Assembly: GCF_013870525.1 (NCBI RefSeq)
Contig: NZ_JACBXD010000084.1
Coordinates: forward strand, 1 to 32,547
Reading direction: 5' to 3'
Source of the DNA: Amycolatopsis pittospori
GTDB taxonomy: Bacteria; Actinomycetota; Actinomycetes; Mycobacteriales; Pseudonocardiaceae
Length of the DNA stretch: 32,547 nt
A program made the position numbers and the translations under genes. The notes under the pieces are model-generated. The model saw nothing but the letters and a program-made list of their open reading frames with translations. It made no database searches and was not told the DNA's origin. Shown here one piece after another: positions 23,641-31,199 of the stretch; positions within the stretch are counted from its first letter, which is position 1, and every line of letters begins with the position of its first letter.

Positions 23641-25016
23641 AGACCGTCGCCGTCGTCGGTGGCGGGATCTCGGGGCTGACCGCGGCCTATCGCCTGCGGA
23701 CGCTGCTCGGTGACGACGCCCGGATCGTCGTCTTCGAGGCGACGGACTCCCTCGGCGGGAAACTCCGCACGATCGAACTCGCCGGGGAGCGCTACGACGT
23801 CGGCGCGGAGGCCTTCCTCGCCCGCCGTCCCGAGGCGCTCGCCCTCGTCCGCGAGGTCGGGCTCGGCGACAGCCTCGTCCATCCCACCAAGGCCCGCGCG
23901 AAGATCCACGCCGGCGGTTCCGTGCTCGGCCTGCCGCCGGGCACGATCATGGGGGTTCCCGCGTCGGCGGACGCGGTCGCCGGGGTGCTTTCCGAAAAGG
24001 GCCGCGCCCTGGTCGAGGCGGAGTCGTCGCTGGCACCGGTGGAACTCCCGGCCGGGGACGTGCCGCTCGGCCCGTTGTTGCGGGAGCGGTTCGGTGACGA
24101 GCTGGTGGACCGGCTCGTCGATCCGCTGCTCGGCGGGGTTTACGCCGGGGGAGCGGACGGCCTGGGCTTGCGCGCGACGATGCCCGGTCTGGCGTCGGCG
24201 GTCGATCGGGGTGCGCGTTCTCTTACCGAGGGTGCGGCGTCGCTGATGCCCGCGTCACCGAGTACTGCGCCGGTCTTCGGAACCCTGCTGGGCGGACTCG
24301 GCACCTTGATCCAGCGGCTGGCGGAACTGTCGCGCGCGGAGATCCGGACCGGGACCACGGTGACGTCCCTGAACCGGACCGCGTCCGGTTGGGAGGTCGA
24401 CGATCTCGACGCCGACGCGGTCCTGCTCGCGGTTCCGGCACCGTCGGCACGGCGACTGCTGGACGGTGTCGCGGGTGTGGCGTCGTCGGCGTTCGCCGAG
24501 GTCGAGCTGGCATCGATGGCGGTGATCGCGCTGGCGTTGCCTCCGGGCACCGTGCTGCCGGAGTCCTCCGGCGTGCTGATCGGAGCGGGGGAGCGGGACG
24601 CGGCCGGGAAGCTTTTCGCGGCGAAGGCGTTCACCTTCTCGTCGCGGAAATGGGCGCAGTACGGCGACGGCCCGGTGCTGGTGCGTGGTTCGGTCGGCCG
24701 GTTCGGCGAACCCGACGCCCTGCACGCGGATGACGACGAACTCGTGCGTGTCGTCCGAGACGATCTCGCCCGGCTGACCGGCGTCACCGCGGTGCCGATC
24801 GAAACCCGGGTGACCCGCTGGGGCGGCGGGCTTCCGCAATACGGCACCGGTCACCTCGAACTCGTCGAGCGGATCGAACGTGCCGTCGCGGACGTTCCGG
24901 GGCTCGCTGTGGCGGGTGCGACGTTGCACGGTGTCGGGCTCCCGGCCTGTATCGCCACCGCCGACGCGGCCGCCCGCCGCATCGCCGGGATCACACCGAC
25001 CCACGAAGGCTCCTGA
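23637..25016 (+). CDS. hemY: Coproporphyrinogen III / protoporphyrinogen oxidase (FAD)
   Basis: The 459-residue flavoenzyme has the N-terminal dinucleotide fold VAVVGGGISGLTAAYRL, the GG-doublet ESLGG-like segment TDSLGGKLRT, and a C-terminal GVGLPACIATADAAARRI segment that closes the FAD site. In actinobacteria using the coproporphyrin-dependent route it oxidises coproporphyrinogen III to coproporphyrin III (CgoX). Its place between hemE and hemQ supports that role. The GTG start lies in the GTGA overlap with hemE, so translation should be coupled. Ferrochelatase is not in the window. Confidence 0.94.
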   Translation: MKTVAVVGGGISGLTAAYRLRTLLGDDARIVVFEATDSLGGKLRTIELAGERYDVGAEAFLARRPEALALVREVGLGDSLVHPTKARAKIHAGGSVLGLPPGTIMGVPASADAVAGVLSEKGRALVEAESSLAPVELPAGDVPLGPLLRERFGDELVDRLVDPLLGGVYAGGADGLGLRATMPGLASAVDRGARSLTEGAASLMPASPSTAPVFGTLLGGLGTLIQRLAELSRAEIRTGTTVTSLNRTASGWEVDDLDADAVLLAVPAPSARRLLDGVAGVASSAFAEVELASMAVIALALPPGTVLPESSGVLIGAGERDAAGKLFAAKAFTFSSRKWAQYGDGPVLVRGSVGRFGEPDALHADDDELVRVVRDDLARLTGVTAVPIETRVTRWGGGLPQYGTGHLELVERIERAVADVPGLAVAGATLHGVGLPACIATADAAARRIAGITPTHEGS

Positions 25017-25041
25017 GCACCGGCAGTGCCAAGATGGCGGT

Positions 25042-25734
25042 ATGGCGCGGCTGAACTACAACGAGCTCAATGACACCATCCGCTACACCGCCTGGTCGGT
25101 CTTCCGGGCCGAGCAGGGCAAGCTCGGTGAGGACCGCGCGCAGGCGACAGCGGAGACCACCGAGTACCTCGACGCGCTGGAGGCCAAGGGCGTCGTGGTC
25201 CGCGGGCTCTACGACCTTTCCGGGCTGCGCGCCGACGCCGACTACATGGTCTGGTGGCACGCCGAGGAGATCGAGCAGGTCCAGGCGGCCTACAGCGGTT
25301 TCCGGCACACGCCGCTCGGCCGCGCCTCGGTGCCGGTGTGGAGCCAGGTCGCGCTGCACCGTCCGGCGGAGTTCAACAAGAGCCACATCCCGGCGTTCCT
25401 CGCCGGTGAAGAGGCCCGCAAGTTCATCTGCGTCTACCCGTTCGTGCGCTCCTACGAGTGGTACCTGCTGCCGGACGACGAGCGCCGCAAGATGCTCGCC
25501 GACCACGGCAAGGAGGCCCGCGACTACCCGGACGTCCGTGCCAACACGGTCGCGTCGTTCGCGCTGGGCGACTACGAGTGGATCCTCGCGTTCGAGGCCG
25601 ACGAGCTGCACCGCATCGTCGACCTGATGCGTCACCTGCGCGGCACCGAGGCCCGCCTTCACGTGCGCGAAGAGATCCCGTTCTACACCGGGACGAAGGT
25701 GGCACCCGCCGAGCTGATCGCCCTGCTGCCCTAG
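25042..25734 (+). CDS. hemQ: Haem synthase HemQ (coproheme decarboxylase, ChdC)
   Basis: The 230-residue chlorite-dismutase-fold protein decarboxylates iron-coproporphyrin III to haem b using peroxide. Residues lining up with characterised actinobacterial ChdC are present: distal H115 in NKSHIPAF, catalytic Y132 in CVYPFVRSYEWYLL and proximal haem-ligand H155 in LADHGKE. This confirms the coproporphyrin-dependent haem pathway for the organism. The ATG follows hemY by 25 bases with only a weak purine stretch. Its TAG overlaps the next GTG by one base (TAGTG). Confidence 0.95.
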   Translation: MARLNYNELNDTIRYTAWSVFRAEQGKLGEDRAQATAETTEYLDALEAKGVVVRGLYDLSGLRADADYMVWWHAEEIEQVQAAYSGFRHTPLGRASVPVWSQVALHRPAEFNKSHIPAFLAGEEARKFICVYPFVRSYEWYLLPDDERRKMLADHGKEARDYPDVRANTVASFALGDYEWILAFEADELHRIVDLMRHLRGTEARLHVREEIPFYTGTKVAPAELIALLP

Positions 25735-27107
25735 TGAGCGCATCAGTGGACGCCCGCGTCTGGACCACGCTCACCGGCGAAACCCTCGCCGAAGACGCCG
25801 TCGAGGTCACCGGCCCTGAGTCCGTGCTTCCCGGCACCTTCCGCGTCGAGGAAGCGGCGACGACGAGCATCGCCGCGGCGACACTGGCCGCCGGGGAACT
25901 GTTGCGGGTGCGGGGGATCGAGCCCGGCCGTGTCTCGGTCGACACCCGGCACGCGGCGGCGTCGTTCCACAGCGAGCAGTACATCCGCGTCGACGGGGAG
26001 CCGGTGCCGTTCAGCGCACCGCTGTCCGGCGACTACCGCGCGAACGACGGCTGGGTGCGGCTGCACTGCAACTATCCGCGCCATGTGTCGGCCGTGTGCT
26101 GGGGTCTCGGCGTGCCCGCGACGCGCGCGGCGTTCGAGAAGGTCGTCGCGGCCAAGTCGAAGTTCGAGGTCGAATCGGCGGTGGTCGGTGCCGGCGGTGC
26201 CGCGGCCGTGCTGCGCACCCGCGAGGAATGGCTGGCGCACAAGCAAGGACAGGCGTCGTCCGCGTTGCCGATCGCCGAGATCCGGCCGCTGGGACCGTCG
26301 GAACCCCGGCGGCTCTTCGACTCCGACCGGCCGATGGGCGGTGTGCGGGTCCTGGAACTCACGCACGTCATCGCCGGCCCGGTCGCCGGCCGGGTGCTCG
26401 CCGCGCACGGCGCGACCGTACTGCACGTCGGTTCGGCGAACCTCCCGACCGTCCCGCCGCTGGCGGTCGACACCGGGATGGGCAAGCGTTCGGCGTACGT
26501 CGACCTGGAGTCCGAGGCGGGCCGCGCGCGGCTGCGGAAGCTGGTCGCCCGCGCCGACGTCGTCCTCCAGGGATTCCGGCCGGGGTCGTTGGTGGCCAAG
26601 GGTTTCTCACCCGAAGCGCTCGCCGAACTCCACCCCGGGATCGTGGTCGCGGACCTGTCGGCCTACGGCTGGGAAGGGCCGTGGGCGCGCAGGCGTGGCT
26701 TCGACAGCCTCGTGCAGATGGCTTCGGGGATCGCCGACGAAGGCGGGAAGGCCGCCGGGATCGACGGCCCGGGACCGCTGCCGGTACAGGCACTCGACCA
26801 CGCGACCGGCTGGCTCACCGCGGCGGCGATCATGACCGCGCTGCGCCGGGCGATGACCGAAGGCGGGAGCTGGCACGTCCGGACCTCGCTCGCCGGGACC
26901 GCACACTGGCTGGATTCGTTGGGGCGCAAGGAATCCGGCCCCACCGGGTTCGACGGCTCCGAATGGCTGGAGGACGCCGACGGTCAGCTCGGGCGGCTGA
27001 CCCGGGTCAGGATGCCGGGCGTGCTGCCGGGTGCGAATCCACAGTGGACAGAGGCGACGCATGTGCCGGGCAGCGATCCGGCCTCGTGGAACAACACGGG
27101 CGTCTGA
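25734..27107 (+). CDS. CaiB/BaiF family III CoA-transferase-like protein
   Basis: The 457-residue protein carries family III CoA-transferase features, but in an unusual order. About 210-457 hold the Rossmann-like part (GVRVLELTHVIAGPVAGRVL, MGKRSAYVDL, LQGFRPGSL, DLSAYGWEGPWARR, LDHATGWLTAAAIMTAL). The first ~190 residues (NDGWVRLHCNYPRH, LRTREEWLAHKQGQ) resemble the region that normally follows it. It may be a permuted or duplicated form. The GTG at 25734 overlaps the hemQ stop (TAGTG), so it is likely translated by reinitiation; GTG at 25746 is an alternative. Substrate, and any link to haem synthesis, are unknown. The only stop-proximal repeat begins about 20 bases downstream. Confidence 0.8.
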   Translation: MSASVDARVWTTLTGETLAEDAVEVTGPESVLPGTFRVEEAATTSIAAATLAAGELLRVRGIEPGRVSVDTRHAAASFHSEQYIRVDGEPVPFSAPLSGDYRANDGWVRLHCNYPRHVSAVCWGLGVPATRAAFEKVVAAKSKFEVESAVVGAGGAAAVLRTREEWLAHKQGQASSALPIAEIRPLGPSEPRRLFDSDRPMGGVRVLELTHVIAGPVAGRVLAAHGATVLHVGSANLPTVPPLAVDTGMGKRSAYVDLESEAGRARLRKLVARADVVLQGFRPGSLVAKGFSPEALAELHPGIVVADLSAYGWEGPWARRRGFDSLVQMASGIADEGGKAAGIDGPGPLPVQALDHATGWLTAAAIMTALRRAMTEGGSWHVRTSLAGTAHWLDSLGRKESGPTGFDGSEWLEDADGQLGRLTRVRMPGVLPGANPQWTEATHVPGSDPASWNNTGV

Positions 27108-27127
27108 CCCGATCGTGAGTGACCGGG

Positions 27128-27182
27128 GTCCGTGAAGGCCTCCTTGAGGGACCCAGAGTCCCTCAAGGAGGCCTTCACGGAC
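27128..27182. repeat. Long perfect palindrome at a convergent junction (24-bp arms)
   Basis: Bases 27128-27151 and 27159-27182 are exact complements around a 7-base centre (one further C-G pair possible). The outer 19 bases match the palindrome at 21742. It lies between the CoA-transferase gene and the convergent MNIO operon, and its CGTGAAGG supplies the TGA stop (27175-27177) of the small MNIO-partner gene. Bidirectional terminator is the likely role. Confidence 0.85.
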
Positions 27183-27540
27183 TTCCAGGCCGTCCGCCGG
27201 GGAGTCGTAGCCGGCTCAGCAGCCCGCGCTTCGGCTTCGGCACTTCGCCACGCTCGACGAGCCACGCGCCGAAGGCGTCCGCATAAGCCCGCGCGCGGAT
27301 CGCGTCGGTCTTCGGATGGCTCGTCGCGTACTCGCGGAACAGCGCGGCGAACCGTTCGCCGAGGGCTTCCGCGAGGTCGGGCCGCAGGTAGGCGGCGAGC
27401 CTGCTTTGCTTGTTCCGCAAGACGTCGGCTTCGATGCGGAGCCTGTCCGCGTCGAAGCCCGCCGGGGCGTCACCGCCGGCGAGGAGTGCCTTGAGCAACT
27501 CGGTCTGTTGTTCGGCGAGCCGCTCGCGGGGGGAACTCAC
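27175..27540 (-). CDS. Small SCO6045/DUF2063-like partner of the MNIO enzyme
   Basis: The 121-residue protein is helical and charged. Its GFDADRLRIEADVLRNKQSR, LAEALGERFAALFREYATSHP and YADAFGAWLVERG segments resemble the N-terminal part of DUF2063 proteins and the actinobacterial 'SCO6045-like' domain often found next to DUF692 enzymes. In bufferin-type clusters a DUF2063 partner binds the substrate leader and delivers it to the enzyme, and a similar adaptor role is inferred here. The GTG start overlaps the MNIO stop as GTGA, so the two should be made in fixed ratio. Its TGA stop lies inside the terminal palindrome. There is no membrane segment or Cys-rich part. Family assignment is by resemblance, not search. 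Confidence 0.65.
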   Translation of the reverse strand: MSSPRERLAEQQTELLKALLAGGDAPAGFDADRLRIEADVLRNKQSRLAAYLRPDLAEALGERFAALFREYATSHPKTDAIRARAYADAFGAWLVERGEVPKPKRGLLSRLRLPGGRPGSP

Positions 27541-28349
27541 GGCGAGACCGCTTCCCGTAGCGCGGCCAGTTCCGCCGCCAGTTCGCTGTCGGGCGGATAG
27601 TCGTCGTCGCGTTCCAGCAGGACACCGGGCGGCTCGGTGCGCCGCCGCAGTTCGCGCAGCAGGTCCAGTACCTCCGGGACCACCGGATGCGCGTGCGTGT
27701 CGTGGTAGACGCCGTCGCGTTCGATGCCGCCGGCCATATGCGCGTACGCCAGCCGCTCCCAGGGGATTTCGTCGAGGAATCGTTCGGGATCGGTGCCGAG
27801 GTTGCGGGCGTTGGCGTACAGGTTCGCGACGTCGATGATCAGCAGGCAGCCGGTCCGCTCCGTCAGTTCCCGCAGGAACTCCGACTCGGAGAACTCCGCG
27901 TCCGGCCATTCCAATACCGCCGCGATGTTCTCCAGCGCGAACGGCGCGTCCACAATGGACTGCGTCAGTCTGACGTTGTCCACCAGGACGTCGAGCGCCT
28001 CCCGGGTGCGGGGGAGCGGCATCAGGTGACCGGAGTCGAGACCGCCCGCGCGCACGAAGCACACGTGGTCGCTGGCCATCGGCGCGCCGAGTTCGCGGGT
28101 GACCTCCGCGAGGTGCTCGACGCGTGCGGTGTCCAAGGGCTCGGCTCCGCCCAGAGACAGCGAGACCGCATGCGGCAGGACCGGGATTCCCTTGTCCTGC
28201 AAGGAGACCAGGGTTTCGGGGAGATGCCCGGCGTGCAGGTTCTCCGCGACGACCTCGACCCAGTCGACGCCGGGCAGCCGCGCGATCGACAGGTCCAGCT
28301 CTTCCCGCCAGCCGATCCCGATCCCGAGGCGCTCCGGCCGGTCAGCCAC
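27537..28349 (-). CDS. DUF692 family multinuclear non-haem iron oxidative enzyme (MNIO)
   Basis: The 270-residue TIM-barrel protein belongs to DUF692, the family of MbnB, TglH and BufB, which use two or three iron ions and O2 to modify Cys or other residues in peptides. Candidate metal ligands line up with that family: E36, H60 (VLPHAVSL), H95 (SDHVCF), E140 (FALENIA), D173 and N176 (IIDVANLY), H204 (AHMAGG), D217 and H219 (HDTHAH) and E246 (LLERDD). The GTG start at 28349 lies eight bases inside the end of the upstream membrane-protein gene, whose glycine codons provide a GGGGG ribosome site. It is followed at once by the small partner. The likely substrates are the Cys/Gly tails of the three membrane proteins upstream. 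The chemistry is not predictable. Confidence 0.88.
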   Translation of the reverse strand: MADRPERLGIGIGWREELDLSIARLPGVDWVEVVAENLHAGHLPETLVSLQDKGIPVLPHAVSLSLGGAEPLDTARVEHLAEVTRELGAPMASDHVCFVRAGGLDSGHLMPLPRTREALDVLVDNVRLTQSIVDAPFALENIAAVLEWPDAEFSESEFLRELTERTGCLLIIDVANLYANARNLGTDPERFLDEIPWERLAYAHMAGGIERDGVYHDTHAHPVVPEVLDLLRELRRRTEPPGVLLERDDDYPPDSELAAELAALREAVSP

Positions 28350-29277
28350 CGCAACCCCCGCCACCACCGCAGGAGCTGCCACCGCCGCCGCACGAGCTTC
28401 CGCTGCTGCACGTGGAACCACCGCCGCCGCCCGACGAGCCACCGCCGAAACCGCCCGAGATCGGAGGCGGGATCAGCGCCGCGCTCAGTTCTTCGTCCGG
28501 ATAGAAGGCGAGCCCGCCGAGCGCGACCGCGACGGCGGCGCCACCCAGCATCGCGCCGCCTGCCGCGCCGCCCATGGCGGGCGCGTTGGGGATGCCGCGT
28601 TTGCGCTCCCGCGCGAGGTCGGCGTTGGCCCGGCCCAGGATCCGGTTCCCGTCACTGGTCGGGCGCGGGCCCGACCGCTTGTTCTTGACGGCCCGCGCGA
28701 CCAGCGTCGCGAACGTGGCCGCGATCAGCAGCGGGATCAGGAAGCCGACCGGGCGGTCCGCGGAGATCCCGGCGATCAGGCGCACCACGCCGAGGACGAG
28801 GACCGCGAGGTACAGGAAGAACACGACCCGGCGGATCTGCGGTGCCCGGTTGGCGACGACCAGCCCACGCGCTTCCAGATTCTGGGCGAGCGCCTGCATC
28901 GGCCCGGACATCCGCAGTCGGTCGCGGATCCCGCGGGTCGTGGAGTTGTGGCCCGGTTTGGCGGCCTTGGCGACGGCCCGCTCGATGGCGTCGGCGGGCT
29001 CGGGGCCGGCCAGCTGCAGCTTCTTCGAGCTGCTGACCCGGAGCGTGCCGCGGTCGACCAGTGCCGCGATGGCCGCGTCGACCACGCGATCCGGGCCACC
29101 TGCGAGATAGGCGAGTTCGTAGACGGTCGGCTGCGGTCCGCTCACGGCGGCGCGTGGCGCCTTGCGGCCCAGCTTGACCGCGATGGTCCACAAGAGACCG
29201 ATGACCAGCGGCAGCACGATCAGTGCGGCGTAGATCGCCAGGAAAGTGGGTCCGGGGATGCCCCAGGTGTCTTCCAT
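28342..29277 (-). CDS. TIGR04222-type membrane protein with Gly/Ser/Cys-rich tail (copy 1)
   Basis: The 311-residue protein starts MEDTWGIPGPTF, sharing the DxWGIxGPxF opening of its two paralogues. About four hydrophobic stretches are seen: near 11-33, a close pair at about 155-205, and a glycine/alanine-rich segment near 240-262 before AFYPDEELSAAL. The cytoplasmic-looking middle includes YELAYLAGGPDRVVDAAIAAL. The last ~40 residues are almost only Gly and Ser with four Cys, ending CGG. TIGR04222 proteins have this architecture and commonly neighbour DUF692 genes. I infer that the tail is the target of MNIO modification. A weak AAAGG precedes the ATG. Its end overlaps the MNIO gene by eight bases. 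Confidence 0.82.
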   Translation of the reverse strand: MEDTWGIPGPTFLAIYAALIVLPLVIGLLWTIAVKLGRKAPRAAVSGPQPTVYELAYLAGGPDRVVDAAIAALVDRGTLRVSSSKKLQLAGPEPADAIERAVAKAAKPGHNSTTRGIRDRLRMSGPMQALAQNLEARGLVVANRAPQIRRVVFFLYLAVLVLGVVRLIAGISADRPVGFLIPLLIAATFATLVARAVKNKRSGPRPTSDGNRILGRANADLARERKRGIPNAPAMGGAAGGAMLGGAAVAVALGGLAFYPDEELSAALIPPPISGGFGGGSSGGGGGSTCSSGSSCGGGGSSCGGGGGCGG

Positions 29278-29390
29278 CGCACGGGCCTTTCACGAGCAGG
29301 TGCACTTACCGTAGTCGGACGCTTTTCCGTCCGGTCGTGGTTCCGTGATTCGAACAGCCGGAGTGGGCTTCCGTGACGGCAGTTGGACCG
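29278..29390 (-). promoter_or_regulatory. 113-base gap with a small hairpin between TIGR04222 copies
   Basis: The only sizeable gap inside the MNIO cluster contains CGGACG (29316-29321) and CGTCCG (29328-29333) around CTTTTC. It may attenuate transcription from the two upstream copies or mark a separate promoter for copy 1, MNIO and partner. The stem is short, so either role is tentative. Confidence 0.35.
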
Positions 29391-30263
29391 TCAGCCACCG
29401 CAGCTTCCACCGCCGCCTCCGCTGTCACCGCCGCCGTCACCGCCGCCGGCCGAACCGCCGGAACAGGAGTGGCCGCCGCCTCCCCAGGTGCCGATCCCGC
29501 AGGCCGACATACCGGCGGCGGGGAAGACGAGATTCCGGGACAACGCGGTGGCGAAGCCGGCGTCGGGATACGCGGCGAGCCCGGTGAGGGCGACCACGCC
29601 GGCGGCGCCGGTGACGAGACTCCGGTCCCGCCGGGCTTCGGCCAGCGCCCGGCGTCCGGCGGCGGTCGTCCTGCCCCGGTACCGCTTACGGCCGAACAAC
29701 GCGGAGACGACCGTGCCGGCGACCACAGCGAAGAGCAGCGTGATCAGGAGACCGACGGGACGATCCAGTGCGAGGCCGTTGACCAGCCGGAGCACGCCGA
29801 CGACCAGCAGGAGCACATACGCGCCGAGCGCGACGAGCCATCCTGTCCGACGGCGTCCTTCCCGGACGAAAAGGCCGCGCCGGGCCAAGTCCTGGTGAAG
29901 CGCCCGCATCGCCGGGCCGCGGCCGAGCACTTGGCGCAGGTGCCGCCCCTGCTCCCGAGGCAAGTAGCGGACCAGCTCCCTGCCGATCGGATCGACCGGT
30001 TCGAGCGGGGTCCGGTAGAGCCTGCCCGATCCGGCGATCCGGACCTGCTCGCGTTCCAGCAGGGCGGCGATGACGGTGTCGGTGACGCGATCGGCGCCAC
30101 CCGCCAGCGCGGCGACGTGCTGAACGCTCGGCAGCCTGCCGCCATCACGGAATCCGCGGCGCAGCCACAGCGCGTACAACCCGGCGAGGGCGAAGGGTAC
30201 GACGGCGCACGCGGCGTACAGCCACGCGAAATCCGGTCCCGAGATGCCCCAGGGATCAGCCAC
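29391..30263 (-). CDS. TIGR04222-type membrane protein with Gly/Ser/Cys-rich tail (copy 2)
   Basis: The 290-residue protein starts with GTG (V/M-ADPWGISGPDF), eight bases inside the end of copy 3; the 5' extension of the frame is an out-of-frame copy-3 tail. A first helix follows (WLYAACAVVPFALAGLYAL), then LPSVQHVAALAGGADRVTDTVIAALL (equivalent to copy 1), a helical pair around GWLVALGAYVLLLVVGVLRL and LLITLLFAVVAGTVV, and a last hydrophobic segment before AYPDAGFATALS. The tail has three Cys (SAC, HSC, SCGG), is interrupted by Asp, His and Trp residues, and ends CGG like its paralogues. Its divergence in tail composition suggests that Gly/Cys content and the terminal CGG matter more than exact sequence. 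Confidence 0.82.
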   Translation of the reverse strand: MADPWGISGPDFAWLYAACAVVPFALAGLYALWLRRGFRDGGRLPSVQHVAALAGGADRVTDTVIAALLEREQVRIAGSGRLYRTPLEPVDPIGRELVRYLPREQGRHLRQVLGRGPAMRALHQDLARRGLFVREGRRRTGWLVALGAYVLLLVVGVLRLVNGLALDRPVGLLITLLFAVVAGTVVSALFGRKRYRGRTTAAGRRALAEARRDRSLVTGAAGVVALTGLAAYPDAGFATALSRNLVFPAAGMSACGIGTWGGGGHSCSGGSAGGGDGGGDSGGGGGSCGG

Positions 30264-31125
30264 CGCAACCACCTCCGCCACCGCCACCGCCACCGCCACC
30301 GCAGGATGAACCGCCGCCACACGAGGAGCCGACGGCGTAGGAAGCGCCGCCCCCGCCTGTGCTCCCCACCGCAGTGGACGTGCCGCCGCCGGTCCTGACC
30401 AGCGTGTTCGCGAGAACCGGGTCGGGGAAGGCCCTGAAGCCGTACAGGGCCACCCGTCCTTGCGCGCTCCTGGCCAGGTCACGGTCCCAGTCGCCATAGC
30501 GGAGGGCCAGCTCGCCCGCTGTGGTCGCGCGACCGGAGCGGTCCGGCCACTGCAGCCATCCGGTGAGGGCGACGGCCGCGAGCACGGCGCCCAGCAGCAC
30601 GACGAGGATGTCGTACGGCCGATTCAGCCGCACGGCGTTCGCCAGCCGCGCCACTCCCAGGGCGAAAAGGGCCAAGTACGCGGCCATCGCGCACAGCCAG
30701 GTCGCGCGGCGGTGCTTTTCGCTGACCAGCAGACCTCGCCGCCGCAGGTCGGCGTGCAAACCCAGGACGACTTCGTGCCGTGCCATCCGGGAGCGCAGGG
30801 CGCGAATGCCGAGTCCGGCGCCGTGGACTTGCGACACGACCGCGCGCTCGAAGGGATCGGCCGGAGCCGGCTTGACCGGGTACAGGTTCCCGCGGCCGTC
30901 GAGCCGGAGGCCCTGCCGCCGGATCAGGCCGGCGACGGCGGTGTCGATGACCCTCGGGGTGCCGCCCGCCAGTGCGGCCAGGTGGTAGAGGCCCGGTACC
31001 CGCCTGACACCGGTGTCGCGGCTTAGCCACAGGATGTTCAGCCAGGCCAGCGCGATGGGCAGGACGGCGAAGATGCCGTAGAACCAAGCGAAACCCGGTC
31101 CGGAAATACCCCAGGGGTCGTTCAT
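30256..31125 (-). CDS. TIGR04222-type membrane protein with Gly/Ser/Cys-rich tail (copy 3)
   Basis: The 289-residue protein opens MNDPWGISGPGFAWFYG and has the same plan: an N-terminal helix (FAVLPIALAWLNILWL), a soluble middle (LYHLAALAGGTPRVIDTAVAGL), a helical pair (WLCAMAAYLALFALGVARL and YDILVVLLGAVLAAVAL), an amphipathic segment, and a tail from about residue 245 that includes SSCGGGSSC, then eleven glycines, ending CGG with three Cys in all. GGAGGG nine bases before the ATG is a good ribosome site. It is the first of the three paralogues in the transcript, 74 bases after msrB. Its GGT codons supply the ribosome site for copy 2, which starts before it ends. Confidence 0.82.
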   Translation of the reverse strand: MNDPWGISGPGFAWFYGIFAVLPIALAWLNILWLSRDTGVRRVPGLYHLAALAGGTPRVIDTAVAGLIRRQGLRLDGRGNLYPVKPAPADPFERAVVSQVHGAGLGIRALRSRMARHEVVLGLHADLRRRGLLVSEKHRRATWLCAMAAYLALFALGVARLANAVRLNRPYDILVVLLGAVLAAVALTGWLQWPDRSGRATTAGELALRYGDWDRDLARSAQGRVALYGFRAFPDPVLANTLVRTGGGTSTAVGSTGGGGASYAVGSSCGGGSSCGGGGGGGGGGGCGG

Positions 31126-31199
31126 ATGACACCGCCCTCCCCGACGCTGCTCTGTTCATGGAGAACGCGTCGAGAAGGGCGGTGGTTCGCTTCGGTTGG

